Of a DNA stretch of 61,225 nucleotides, positions 43,663 through 52,873 are shown piece by piece. Position 1 is the first letter of the stretch. Every line of letters begins with the position of its first letter. Below the pieces are notes generated by a model. That model was not told where the DNA came from, did no database searches, and was given only the letters and a program-made list of their open reading frames with translations. The translations under genes and the position numbers were made by a program. Source of the stretch: Acetobacter fallax (GTDB taxonomy: Bacteria; Pseudomonadota; Alphaproteobacteria; Acetobacterales; Acetobacteraceae); contig NZ_WOSX01000021.1 in the NCBI RefSeq assembly GCF_011516735.1, forward strand, positions 1 to 61,225, written 5' to 3'.

Positions 43663-44400
43663 ATGCCCGATTCGCAACGAAGCGAACTGATCCGCGCCCT
43701 CCCCTATGCGCGACGTTATGCACGGGCTCTCACCGGAAGCCAGCCGCGGGGCGACCTTCTGGTGGCCGAGAGCCTTCGTGATCTGGCCGCTCGCCCGACA
43801 GGCACGCTTCCAGCTCGCCTCGGCCTCTATCGCGTGATTTCGCAAAAGGCAGCAAGCCTGACCGACACCGATCAACCCCATGCGCTCAGCCTGTTACAGC
43901 GCGAACTTCTTCTTCTCACCACCCTTGAAGGCCTGACGGCGGCGCAGGCAGCCAGAATTCTCGAACTGAATTCCGATGACGCCGATACTGAGATTGCCCT
44001 GGCGCACGAAACAATCCGGTCTGTTTCCCAGACTTCGATTCTGATTATCGAAGACGAGCCGATCATTGCCATGGATATTGAGGATCTTGTTCTGCGGTGC
44101 GGCCACACCGTGGCCGGAGTAGCTCATACGCAGGCAGAAGCGGTCGACCTGGCGAAAAAGACGCATCCCGGCCTGATTCTTGCTGATATTAACCTTGGGG
44201 ACGGCGGAAATGGCATGGATGCAGTTGCCGAAATCATGCAGTCCATGACCGTTCCGGTCATCTTCGTAACGGCATATCCGGAATGTCTTCTGACGGGCAA
44301 TACAGTCGAACCGTCATTCGTCATTACCAAACCCTTTGAACCAATGACCCTCGCGACAGCCACGTATCAGGCAATCACGGGAGGCGTTCCCCTCCCCTGA
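43663..44400 (+). CDS. phyR: General stress response regulator PhyR
   Basis: PhyR combines an N-terminal sigma-factor-like domain (residues 1-120) and a C-terminal receiver domain (about 125-240). The receiver has the acidic pair Glu130-Asp131, phosphoacceptor Asp175 (LILADINLGDGGNGMD), Thr203 in FVTAYPE and Lys223. When phosphorylated it mimics a sigma factor and captures NepR. Length of 245 residues is normal. AAGGA lies nine bases before the ATG. It is divergent from the sigma factor gene 43012-43608, with a 54-base shared promoter region. Confidence 0.94.
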   Translation: MPDSQRSELIRALPYARRYARALTGSQPRGDLLVAESLRDLAARPTGTLPARLGLYRVISQKAASLTDTDQPHALSLLQRELLLLTTLEGLTAAQAARILELNSDDADTEIALAHETIRSVSQTSILIIEDEPIIAMDIEDLVLRCGHTVAGVAHTQAEAVDLAKKTHPGLILADINLGDGGNGMDAVAEIMQSMTVPVIFVTAYPECLLTGNTVEPSFVITKPFEPMTLATATYQAITGGVPLP

Positions 44401-44480
44401 GATCAGGACCATCCAGAAATTCGGGATGAAAACAGTCTCACTGCCTTGCATGCGGCGCCGGTTGCCCGCACTTTCCCGGC

Positions 44481-46307
44481 ATGGCTGCACCTCCCCTTCT
44501 CCTGCTTCAGGACATCACCCTCACGCTTGGCGGCAAACCGCTGCTGGATTCTACCGGCTTCTCGGTCGCTGCGGGCGAACGGGTATGCCTTGTCGGACGC
44601 AATGGTTCCGGCAAATCGACGCTGCTGCGCATTGCGGCCGGGGAAATCACGCAGGATTCCGGGACCAGATTCCTCCAGCCAGGCGCTACTCTACGCTATC
44701 TTCCCCAGGAACCCGATCTGTCGGGTTATGAGACGGCGCTTGATTACGTTATCGCCGGCCTGACGGATCCTTCTGCCGAATGGCGCGCGAACGTCATGCT
44801 CGATGCGCTTGGAATGAGCCCGGAAGATAATCCTGCCACTCTGTCCGGAGGTGAAGCGAGGCGTTGCGCCCTTGCCCGTGTTCTCGCGGCGGAGCCGGAT
44901 GTCCTGCTCCTCGATGAGCCCACCAATCATCTCGACATGCCGACCATCGAGTGGCTGGAGCGGGAACTGCTCTCGCTGCGAACAGCCATGGTCATTATCA
45001 GTCATGACAGGCGATTGCTCGAAACGCTGTCCCGAAGCGTTGTCTGGCTCGACCGTGGCACCACCCGGCGTCTGGATCAGGGGTTCGAACGGTTCGAAAC
45101 CTGGCGGGAAGACGTTCTTGAACAGGAAGAACGCGACGCCCACAAACTCGATCGGCAGATTTCCCGCGAAGAAGACTGGATGCGTTATGGCGTCACAGGA
45201 CGCCGTAAGCGTAATGTCCGCCGCGTCGCCGAACTTGGCGCGCTTCGGACGGCTCGTCTGGAGGCCGTGCGTCCGCAGGGTGGTATTACTCTTGCTGCAC
45301 AGACAACGGGGCCTTCCGGAAAACAGGTTTCCGTGGCGGAACAGGTCTGCAAATCCTGGGGCAAACGGCCGGTTGTAAAGGATCTGGATCTTCGTGTGCT
45401 GCGCGGAGACCGGATGGGTGTTGTTGGAGCAAACGGCGCCGGAAAAACGACACTCCTGCGGCTTCTGACAGGCATTGACGCCCCTGACAGCGGCACGATT
45501 ACCCTTGGCCCGTCCGTGGCGATGGTCACACTTGATCAGCAGCGCCGCGCCCTCGATCCGAACCGCACTCTCGCCGATACACTGACCGGCGGTGGTGGCG
45601 ACATGGTGCAGGTCGGACACGAAAAACGCCATGTTATCGGTTACATGAAGGATTTTCTGTTTCGTCCTGAACAGGCACGAACTCCGGTTGGTCAACTCTC
45701 GGGCGGAGAGCGTGGACGGCTGATGCTGGCCTGCGCACTCGCAAGACCGTCCAATCTTCTCGTCCTTGATGAGCCGACGAACGACCTCGATCTCGAAACA
45801 CTTGATCTGTTGCAGGAGATGCTGGCGTCGTATGATGGCACAGTCCTGATTGTCAGCCACGACCGTGATTTTCTTGATCGTGTCGCTACTTCAGTTCTGG
45901 CTGCGACGGGTGGCGGTGTCTGGACAGAATATGCCGGAGGTTACAGCGACATGCTGGCCCAGCGTGCGGGCGTGGCTCTTGACGAAAGACACGGGCCGGA
46001 AAAACCGATTCAGATTACCACTGAAGGACGGATTCCGGCGGCCCCGATTCTGAAGGTCGGCGGCATACGGAAACTTTCATATAAAGATCAGCACGCACTG
46101 GACAGATTACCTGGCCAGATCGCGAACCTGGAGACGGAAATCAAAAAACTCCGTGAGAAGCTGGCCGATCCTGATCTCTATAAACGAGACCCCGGGGCTT
46201 TCTCCCGTTATACCGAAGCACTTGATACCGCTGAACGTGCGCTGACAACGGCTGAAGAACAATGGCTGGAACTTGAAGTGAAGCGGGACGCGCTCTTAAC
46301 CAGCTAA
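44481..46307 (+). CDS. uup: ABC-F family ATPase, Uup type
   Basis: A 608-residue protein with two ABC ATPase domains and no membrane part. Domain one has VGRNGSGKSTLLRI and LSGGEARRCALARVL, domain two VGANGAGKTTLLRLL and LSGGERGRLMLACAL. The linker contains the KLDRQISREEDWMRYGVTGRRKRN region, and the C-terminus a coiled coil (NLETEIKKLREKLADPDLYKRDP) typical of Uup. ABC-F proteins act on the ribosome; Uup is also linked to DNA branch stability and transposon excision. It starts 80 bases after phyR and converges on the next gene, 10 bases apart. Confidence 0.92.
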   Translation: MAAPPLLLLQDITLTLGGKPLLDSTGFSVAAGERVCLVGRNGSGKSTLLRIAAGEITQDSGTRFLQPGATLRYLPQEPDLSGYETALDYVIAGLTDPSAEWRANVMLDALGMSPEDNPATLSGGEARRCALARVLAAEPDVLLLDEPTNHLDMPTIEWLERELLSLRTAMVIISHDRRLLETLSRSVVWLDRGTTRRLDQGFERFETWREDVLEQEERDAHKLDRQISREEDWMRYGVTGRRKRNVRRVAELGALRTARLEAVRPQGGITLAAQTTGPSGKQVSVAEQVCKSWGKRPVVKDLDLRVLRGDRMGVVGANGAGKTTLLRLLTGIDAPDSGTITLGPSVAMVTLDQQRRALDPNRTLADTLTGGGGDMVQVGHEKRHVIGYMKDFLFRPEQARTPVGQLSGGERGRLMLACALARPSNLLVLDEPTNDLDLETLDLLQEMLASYDGTVLIVSHDRDFLDRVATSVLAATGGGVWTEYAGGYSDMLAQRAGVALDERHGPEKPIQITTEGRIPAAPILKVGGIRKLSYKDQHALDRLPGQIANLETEIKKLREKLADPDLYKRDPGAFSRYTEALDTAERALTTAEEQWLELEVKRDALLTS

Positions 46308-46317
46308 CCGAGACCGT

Positions 46318-47601
46318 TCACTGGTCCCAGGTGCTGAGGCATTTACTCACATCGAGCGCGATACCACCGCTCTGCCGAACGCGCTCGCAAACATATGGAC
46401 CCAGCAAACCTGCCGCTATAACGAATATGGCTCCAGGAAAAGGTACCCATATGTCATCCGCAAGCGCGATTGTGGCATCGGCGGGTAAAGGGGCGCCGGT
46501 TTCCGGCGCACGCAGAAGATATTCCGTCACGGCTGTCACGCCACAGACATCACCGATGCGGGAGGCAAGGCCTGGCACCCCGGACACAACCCCGAGAAAA
46601 GGCTGGCCCGCCAAAAGATTTCGCAGACCTGGATCGGATGAAGCAAGAAGTGCAAGGGCGTTCATTTCAGCAAATGCCCCGTATCGACCCGCGCGCATTT
46701 CACGATCCTGCACCGCGAAAAATCCGAAATGTGGGTTGTCCTGCGCCAGAACACCCGCTCCAGGGAGACAAAGTATACCCGCCTCCCTGCCACCTTCGCG
46801 TGTGGTGCGCCCAAGCTGCGCTATAAGTGCTGGCGAACAGCTCAAAAATAGTTCTCCAAACTGTTCAGTCCAGGCTAAATTGATGATTCTGACAGTTTCC
46901 GGGGAAGACAGAAGAATATTGGCACGCAGGCTCGTAGCAGCGATCAGCCGGGCCTCATTATAACCCAGCGACACAACCGAAAAGGCCTCGCTCTGCGTAA
47001 CAGCCATCCTGATCCGGTCGAAAACCTGCTCAGGAGACATCCACAACACAGACATCTCAAGAGCTTCAATCTCTGAAACCAATCTTGTTCTGTCAAAGCA
47101 TTTTGCAAGACGAGCATTCGCAAGCTGACTGTACAGAGATACTGTTCCACCCGCCCGGGCTGCCAGATCATCCAGCAACGCGGCACAGTCAATCAGTTCA
47201 TCAAAGCGACCCGTCTCTTCAAGACACCGAATATAATTCCAGGCTGAAAAATATTCTCCTCGCAGCCGCGGTGCGGCCCGACGCAAAAATGGCAAAGCGT
47301 CTTCGAACGCGCCACGTTGACACAAAAAATCAGCCAGCTTTGCATCCTGCACATCATCGCGATTATCTGATTTTGTCAAAAGCTCAAGCAACACAGACTG
47401 AGCGACTGCATCTGCTTCAGGCAAAAGCACAAAGATGATGTCACGCAGCCGTTTTGTCTGAGACAGAAGCGCTTCCGCTCTGACGCAGGCATTGATGGCA
47501 TCAGCAGTCTCACCGGATGCCGCCAGTTTTTCAGCGCGGTTCAATTGCCTGAAAATATCGTCTTCATCTTCGATCACGACAGAAACCGTATTCTCGTGCA
47601 T
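46318..47601 (-). CDS. GT-D-fold-like protein with helical repeat N-terminus, function unknown
   Basis: A 427-residue protein. The first 200 residues look alpha-helical and TPR-like (LNRAEKLAASGETADAINACVRAEALLS, then ADFLCQRGAFEDALPFLRRAA). The C-terminal half resembles the GT-D/DUF1792 glycosyltransferase fold: FSVVSLGYNEARLIA for the usual LGDGEARL segment, and the ending AGLLGPYVCERVRQSGGIALDVSK that closely fits the family's G-x2-C...GGIALD ending. The expected acidic pair in the first block is Asn-Glu here, so catalysis is not guaranteed. No polysaccharide genes are near. ATG at 47601 has GGAG seven bases upstream. Confidence 0.6.
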   Translation of the reverse strand: MHENTVSVVIEDEDDIFRQLNRAEKLAASGETADAINACVRAEALLSQTKRLRDIIFVLLPEADAVAQSVLLELLTKSDNRDDVQDAKLADFLCQRGAFEDALPFLRRAAPRLRGEYFSAWNYIRCLEETGRFDELIDCAALLDDLAARAGGTVSLYSQLANARLAKCFDRTRLVSEIEALEMSVLWMSPEQVFDRIRMAVTQSEAFSVVSLGYNEARLIAATSLRANILLSSPETVRIINLAWTEQFGELFLSCSPALIAQLGRTTREGGREAGILCLPGAGVLAQDNPHFGFFAVQDREMRAGRYGAFAEMNALALLASSDPGLRNLLAGQPFLGVVSGVPGLASRIGDVCGVTAVTEYLLRAPETGAPLPADATIALADDIWVPFPGAIFVIAAGLLGPYVCERVRQSGGIALDVSKCLSTWDQ

Positions 47602-47703
47602 CACTCGCTCCGCGTCCTGACAGGTCAGGCCACCTGTAACGAAGTCCTGATAAAACGAGAATCACCATCATGGTCACACTGGTTTCTCAGCCTCATAAAA
47701 AAT

Positions 47704-47743
47704 AGACGCTTATCGGTAAAAAAATTTTTACCGATAAGCGTCT
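47704..47743 (-). terminator. Strong hairpin terminator after htpG
   Basis: A 40-base inverted repeat with 19 matched positions per arm around a two-base centre (about 17 base pairs with a small loop). In the reading direction of htpG it is followed by ATTTTTT, giving a strong Rho-independent terminator. It lies 74 bases after the htpG stop and 100 bases before the GT-D-like gene start. Confidence 0.8.
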
Positions 47744-47816
47744 GGCCGTCTCATGACAGAAACACCACAGCCTCTGACCGGGGGCGACAAGCCAGATCAG
47801 AAAAAGAACAGAACTC

Positions 47817-49733
47817 TCACTCAGTTCTGGCTACGTCTGCGAGTAATCCCGTCAGGCGACGGGCAAATAAGGTCGGGTCTTTCGGACTCTCACCGTCCTG
47901 AATACGCGCGACATCAAGCAGAACACTCGCCAGATCGGCGATAGCCGGGCTCTTCTCGGCAGCTTTACGCGCAAGTTCACGCACCAGCGCATTACGAGGA
48001 TTCAGCTCAAGAATCGGCGCGGCATCGGGAACTTTCTGGCCGCTGCGCCGCATCAGCTTCGCCATCTGGAGATCCATCCCATGCTCCGGAGCGGCAAGAA
48101 CGACAGCACTGGAAACAAGACGATCCGTTCCGCGAATGTCGGAAACCTCACTACCGAGCGCATCCTTCAGTGCAGGAATCAGGATATCCAGATCAGCGGC
48201 ATCACCCTCTGCGGTCTCTCCTTCCACCGGAAAAGTCTCAAGATCAGCATGCCCCTGGGTCACGCTTTTCAACGTTTTGCCGTCAAAGCTGGTCAAACGG
48301 TCCGGCCAGAATGAATCAACCGGTTCCGACAGGAGCAGAACCTCAATTCCACGCGCCCGGAAGCCTTCAAGCTGCGGAGAATTCGCCAGAACCTCTTCGT
48401 TGTCGCCTGTAAGGTAATAGATCGCTTCCTGATCAGGTTTCATCCGGGAAATATAGTCAGCCAGCGTAGTCCATGACTTAGCAGCCTCTTCAGACTTTTC
48501 ATCAGCAGGAAGAACACTTGAGCGGAAACGGGCGAGCCCCGCCAGTTCAGTGCGATGCTCTGCGTCTTCCCAGATTCCTTCCTTAACGACCGAACCGAAA
48601 TTCTCCCAGAATTTCAGGAATGATTCCGCATCGGATGACTTCGACTTCAGTTCGTTCAGCACGCGGCCTGTTACAGCCTTGCGAATACGCGCCAGAACAG
48701 GGGTGGATTGCAGCATTTCGCGCGATACGTTCAGCGGCAGATCTTCCGTGTCCACCACACCCTGCACAAAGCGTAGCCATGACGGGAGAAGCATCGCATC
48801 ATCGGTAATGAACATACGCCGGACGTGCAGACGAATTTTACTCTCACGAGACTGCTCGCCAAACTCGAAAGGACGCGAACCCGGGATGAACAGCAATGCA
48901 CTGAATTCGATGGTGCCTTCCGCACGCCAGTGCAGAGTCGCCCAGGGCGTATCAAAATTATGCGTAATATGGCGATAGAAATCGTTGATCTGATCTTCAG
49001 TTAATTCACTCTTTGACTTCCGCCACAAAGCTGTGCCTTCATTTGCAGGGCTTTCCGCATCGTCTTTGAGGATAGTGACTGGCCAGGAAATATGATCCGC
49101 CCATTTGCGGATAATTTCCTGTAACTTCCAGGGCTCAAGGAATTCGTCCGCATCATCTTTGATGTGCAGCGTAATATCAGTGCCAGCCTTATCCCGCGCA
49201 GCAGGCTCAATCGTGTAGGCACCCTTCCCATCCGATGTCCAGCGCCACGCATCGTCTGATCCGGCGCGGCGCGATACCACTTCGACCCGATCCGCGACCA
49301 TGAATGCGGCATAGAAGCCGACGCCAAACTGACCTATCAGATTCGGCTTATCTTCCGGTCTCGCAGACTCCAGCTCCTTGCCGAACGCGCGCGTCCCTGA
49401 CCGGGCAATCGTGCCCAGATTGCTGACGAGTTCTTCCCTGCTCATCCCGGATCCATCGTCAGAGATGGTGAGCAGACGAGCATCCTTATCAGGATTGATC
49501 CGAATTTTCGCATCATCAGGCAGCGCCCGGGCGCCGTCTGTCAGCGCTTCAAAGCGACGTTTATCTGTTGCGTCCGCCGCATTCGCGACAAGTTCACGAA
49601 GAAAAATCTCACGTTCAGAATACAGCGAATGAACGACCAGATCGAGAAGGCGCCCGACTTCGGCACTGAATTCATGCTGTTCCGCGCCAGTTTGCGCAGT
49701 GGACGATGGGTTTCCGGTCTCCTGCCCAGTCAT
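47817..49733 (-). CDS. htpG: Molecular chaperone HtpG (Hsp90 family)
   Basis: A cytoplasmic Hsp90 ATPase chaperone. The N-terminal ATP-binding GHKL domain is complete ([83 protein letters not shown]). The middle domain contains [21 protein letters not shown]. The length of 638 residues is normal. It is a single-gene unit with its own promoter and a clear terminator. Confidence 0.97.
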   Translation of the reverse strand: MTGQETGNPSSTAQTGAEQHEFSAEVGRLLDLVVHSLYSEREIFLRELVANAADATDKRRFEALTDGARALPDDAKIRINPDKDARLLTISDDGSGMSREELVSNLGTIARSGTRAFGKELESARPEDKPNLIGQFGVGFYAAFMVADRVEVVSRRAGSDDAWRWTSDGKGAYTIEPAARDKAGTDITLHIKDDADEFLEPWKLQEIIRKWADHISWPVTILKDDAESPANEGTALWRKSKSELTEDQINDFYRHITHNFDTPWATLHWRAEGTIEFSALLFIPGSRPFEFGEQSRESKIRLHVRRMFITDDAMLLPSWLRFVQGVVDTEDLPLNVSREMLQSTPVLARIRKAVTGRVLNELKSKSSDAESFLKFWENFGSVVKEGIWEDAEHRTELAGLARFRSSVLPADEKSEEAAKSWTTLADYISRMKPDQEAIYYLTGDNEEVLANSPQLEGFRARGIEVLLLSEPVDSFWPDRLTSFDGKTLKSVTQGHADLETFPVEGETAEGDAADLDILIPALKDALGSEVSDIRGTDRLVSSAVVLAAPEHGMDLQMAKLMRRSGQKVPDAAPILELNPRNALVRELARKAAEKSPAIADLASVLLDVARIQDGESPKDPTLFARRLTGLLADVARTE

Positions 49734-50033
49734 TTATAATAATATCCTTCTGTTTCATCTCTTTAATTCATTCTGCCACCTCCCGAGGAGGCGGTGCTTA
49801 CCCGGAACTATGTGTGGTGTGGGAATTCTCTTTTCAACCACGTACGGACACACATATTCCCGAGCACAGAATGCAACAGGAACAACAGAAAGCCTCAGTT
49901 AGAATTTTATTGTTGTGTAAATGTTCTGCGGAAGCATGAACTACCCGCACGGCTTCTTGCTGATGCTCGGAAGACCGTATCCATGGCACGGACGACAGAG
50001 AGTATCATCTGCTGTCCGTGCCTGGTAATCAAC
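49734..50033. other. htpG upstream region
   Basis: 300 bases without a gene, between the htpG start and the stop of the aldehyde dehydrogenase large subunit gene. It holds a candidate leftward promoter (49808-49837) and, 45-60 bases before htpG, a small stem CCTCC-CGA-GGAGG (49779-49791) in the leader. No heat-shock CIRCE element was seen. Confidence 0.4.
49808..49837 (-). promoter_or_regulatory. Candidate htpG promoter
   Basis: On the minus strand TTGAAA (49837-49832), 17 bases, then CACATAG (49814-49808), about 75 bases before the start codon. TTGAAA fits the -35 of both sigma-70 and the alphaproteobacterial heat-shock sigma RpoH; the -10 match is modest, so this is tentative. Confidence 0.35.
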
Positions 50034-52361
50034 TCAGACCGAGCCTTTTTCTCTCAACGCGGCAAGCACGTCCGCCGGGCGGATGGGCTGGTGCCTGAGG
50101 CGAATGCCCACGGCATTGAAGATCGCATTTCCAATCGCGGCACCGATTGTTGTCACACCCGGTTCACCAAGCCCCATAGGCTTTTCCGTGCTCTCAACGA
50201 ACTCAATATCCATTTCAGGGACATCAGCGATCCGAAGCGGCGTGTAGGTATCGAGATTGCGATCTTTGCAAACGCCGTCAACAATTTCACTCCCTTCACA
50301 CAGAGCCATACTCAGCCCCCAGAGCGCTCCGCCTTCGGTCTGAGCACGCGCGCCATCAGGATCGACAACCGTTCCGGCATCGAGAACAAGCCAGATCTTC
50401 TCGCAGGTGACCACACCGGTCCTGCGGTCCACGCGCACCCGGGCGGCTCCGGCTGTCCAGGTCGGCATCCCGCGTTCCTGACCAAAAGTCGTCGCGATCC
50501 CGAGACCCGTATCTTTTGGCTGAGGCTTACCCCAGTCGACTTTCTCAGCAAGACGCTTCAGCACGGCTGCCTGCCGCAAAGCCCCTCCGGTTGAGTCCGG
50601 AGCCTCGCCCCTGTTGCGGCCATCCTGTCCTTCGCCATTCAGCATGGAAAGGCGAAGGTCAACAGGGTCCTTGCCCAGATCGTGTGCGATCTCATCCCAG
50701 AACTGCTCGGCGGCCCAGGGAGTCCATCCCGAGCTTACCGAACGCAGCCAGCCCGGCCGGAATGTATCATTGGCAAGATCATTGCTGAGTGCCCGCACCC
50801 GAACCGGACCGCAACTGTACCAGTGATCAGCACCGGCAATCGCGAACTGATCGTATGGCTTGCCGTCCACGCCTTTCTGCATGAAAGCAGCGGCCATGAC
50901 CTGTGTCGGCCAGCCCGCTGCTGCGTGATGCTGCATGCCGACGATGTTATTCTTCTCGTCGAGGCCCACCCGCACGGTCTGAACGGAAGGCGACCGGATA
51001 GAATCAAACATCATATCGTCAGAGCGTGTCAGAATCAGCTTGACCGGTTTGCCTCCGATCGCTTTCGACGCCAGGGCCGCCGGGACAACATAATCCCCGT
51101 TAAGCCGTCGCCCGAAGCCACCGCCGAGAAGATAACTCATCATCTTCACTTTAGATTCCGGCACGCCAAGTGATTTGGCGATCACCGGCAGAAACAACGA
51201 CTGCCACTGATTTCCGCAATGCATCTCCCAGATGCCGTCCTTCAGCTGCGCGATCGCGTTCGTCGGCTCCAGTTGATAATGCATTACGGAAGCGCATGTA
51301 TATTCGCGCTCGAAAACGCGATGCGCGTGGCTGAAAGCCTCATCTACGCCGTGGTCATCGAATACCATCGTGCCGCCATCGTGGCTGGCGATCTGCTGAC
51401 GTCCGTGATCGAGAATATCCTTTTCCGTGACGTGCGCGGTCTTCCCGGGGGTCCATTCGACTTTCAGCACATCGGTCGCACGGATCGCCGCAGGATATGA
51501 GGATGCAAGGACCACAACCCATCCTGGAACGGTGTCGGACGGGTCATCAAGCACGACGTAACGGAGATAACCACGAATTTTCTTCGCTTCGCTGTCATCG
51601 ACCGAGATAACTTTCGAGCCATAGCGCGTTGGCGGCATTTTCGGACGGCCATAAACCATTCCGTCAATTTTCGCGTCAATGCCATAGATCGCCGTACCAT
51701 CTGTCTTGGACGGGATATCAAGAGCCTTGACCTCTTTACCAATAAGGCGCCGCTCAGATGCAGGCTTCAGCGGCAGAGCTTTCATCTGCTCCGGAGTGAA
51801 GCTGCGGGTCGGCTTCGCTTTCGCAACGATGTCACCAAACGAAACTGAGCGTTTTCCATCTGACACGATGCCATTACGGGCCGTGCAGTTCTCCACTCCG
51901 GAGCCGAGCAGGCGAGCTCCTTCCTCGACGAGAATTGTCCTCGCGGCAGCTCCCGCCTGACGGAAAACGTCCCATGTCATCCAGACGGACCAGGATCCGC
52001 CGGTTACCATCAGACCCCATTTCGGGTCTGTGTCGACATAGGTGATCTTAACTTTATCCCAGTCGGCTTCCATCTCGTCGGCAATTATCCGCGCCAGAGC
52101 CGTGCCAATATGCTGGCCCATTTCCGCGCGGATAATATTGACATTGACGATTCCGTCCGGAGCCACCGAGCACCAGATCGTTGGCTCAAACTCTGTGGGT
52201 GGAAGAGGAGCTCCCATCGGGTAGAGCTGAGCTGCGTTTGCCTCGCGGGCAAAGCCGAACAGCAATGCGCTGCCGGCAGCGGCGGAAAGAAAACCACGAC
52301 GGGACAGACCACGCCCTGCAGCGCGGTCCTGCTCGGCGGCGATGCGTTCGAGCCTACCCAT
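50034..52361 (-). CDS. Membrane-bound aldehyde dehydrogenase, molybdopterin large subunit
   Basis: A 775-residue protein of the xanthine oxidase family with a Tat signal (SRRGFLSAAAGSALLFG, residues 20-36), so it is folded and exported to the periplasmic face. The molybdopterin-domain region includes MSYLLGGGFGRRLNGDYV and the near-C-terminal MGLGEPGVTTIGAAIGNAIF carrying the family's active-site Glu. In acetic acid bacteria this subunit (often AldH, also annotated IorB-like) works with the [2Fe-2S] and cytochrome c subunits encoded just upstream, oxidising aldehydes and reducing ubiquinone. It overlaps the small subunit gene by 8 bases. Isoquinoline oxidoreductase is an alternative name of the family. 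Confidence 0.85.
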   Translation of the reverse strand: MGRLERIAAEQDRAAGRGLSRRGFLSAAAGSALLFGFAREANAAQLYPMGAPLPPTEFEPTIWCSVAPDGIVNVNIIRAEMGQHIGTALARIIADEMEADWDKVKITYVDTDPKWGLMVTGGSWSVWMTWDVFRQAGAAARTILVEEGARLLGSGVENCTARNGIVSDGKRSVSFGDIVAKAKPTRSFTPEQMKALPLKPASERRLIGKEVKALDIPSKTDGTAIYGIDAKIDGMVYGRPKMPPTRYGSKVISVDDSEAKKIRGYLRYVVLDDPSDTVPGWVVVLASSYPAAIRATDVLKVEWTPGKTAHVTEKDILDHGRQQIASHDGGTMVFDDHGVDEAFSHAHRVFEREYTCASVMHYQLEPTNAIAQLKDGIWEMHCGNQWQSLFLPVIAKSLGVPESKVKMMSYLLGGGFGRRLNGDYVVPAALASKAIGGKPVKLILTRSDDMMFDSIRSPSVQTVRVGLDEKNNIVGMQHHAAAGWPTQVMAAAFMQKGVDGKPYDQFAIAGADHWYSCGPVRVRALSNDLANDTFRPGWLRSVSSGWTPWAAEQFWDEIAHDLGKDPVDLRLSMLNGEGQDGRNRGEAPDSTGGALRQAAVLKRLAEKVDWGKPQPKDTGLGIATTFGQERGMPTWTAGAARVRVDRRTGVVTCEKIWLVLDAGTVVDPDGARAQTEGGALWGLSMALCEGSEIVDGVCKDRNLDTYTPLRIADVPEMDIEFVESTEKPMGLGEPGVTTIGAAIGNAIFNAVGIRLRHQPIRPADVLAALREKGSV

Positions 52362-52839
52362 TGGACGTCTCCCCGGAATTTTTCGACTGCATTGCAGCAG
52401 CGGCCTGCTTAATGGCCTTACGAATACGAATGTAGGTCATGCAACGGCACAGACTACCACCCATCACACCGTCAATTTCCTCATCGGTCGGTAACGGATA
52501 ATCCTTCAGCAGACTCGCGGCCTGCATGATTTGCCCCGACTGGCAGTAACCACATTGTGGCACCTGGATATCGCGCCACGCTTCCTGCAACGGATGGTCT
52601 CCGGCGGGATCCAGTCCTTCAATCGTGGTCACTTCCGCACCTTCAACCGACGAAACCGGCGTGATGCAGGAGCGCGTCGCGCGGCCACCAACATGCACGG
52701 TGCAGGCACCACACTGGCCAACACCACAGCCGAACTTGGTCCCCGTCAGACCCAGGTCATCACGAATGGCCCAGAGAAGCGGCGTATCTTCTGGCACGTC
52801 GAGCGATACGTCACGGCCATTGAGTTTGAATTTGATCAT
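52354..52839 (-). CDS. Aldehyde dehydrogenase [2Fe-2S] small subunit
   Basis: A 161-residue electron-transfer subunit with two [2Fe-2S] clusters. The plant-type motif is FGCGVGQCGACTVHVGGR; the second cluster has CGYCQSGQIMQAASLL and GGSLCRCMTYIRIR. This layout is the small subunit of xanthine oxidase-type enzymes. ATG at 52839 precedes the ferredoxin fold; 50 residues of open frame upstream are unconserved. It lies between the cytochrome c gene and the large subunit gene. Confidence 0.88.
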   Translation of the reverse strand: MIKFKLNGRDVSLDVPEDTPLLWAIRDDLGLTGTKFGCGVGQCGACTVHVGGRATRSCITPVSSVEGAEVTTIEGLDPAGDHPLQEAWRDIQVPQCGYCQSGQIMQAASLLKDYPLPTDEEIDGVMGGSLCRCMTYIRIRKAIKQAAAAMQSKNSGETSNG

Positions 52840-52873
52840 AATGCGGCTCCGTGATCCCAACTCATGGCGAGAC

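Noticed and set aside
44691..45860. A 389-residue open frame antisense to uup.
   Set aside because: uup is a clear, complete ABC-F gene on the other strand; the antisense frame has no family features and follows from codon bias.
49779..49791. Small stem in the htpG leader as a ROSE-type RNA thermometer.
   Set aside because: It does not clearly cover the ribosome site and lacks the U(U/C)GCU-like pairing of known ROSE elements.
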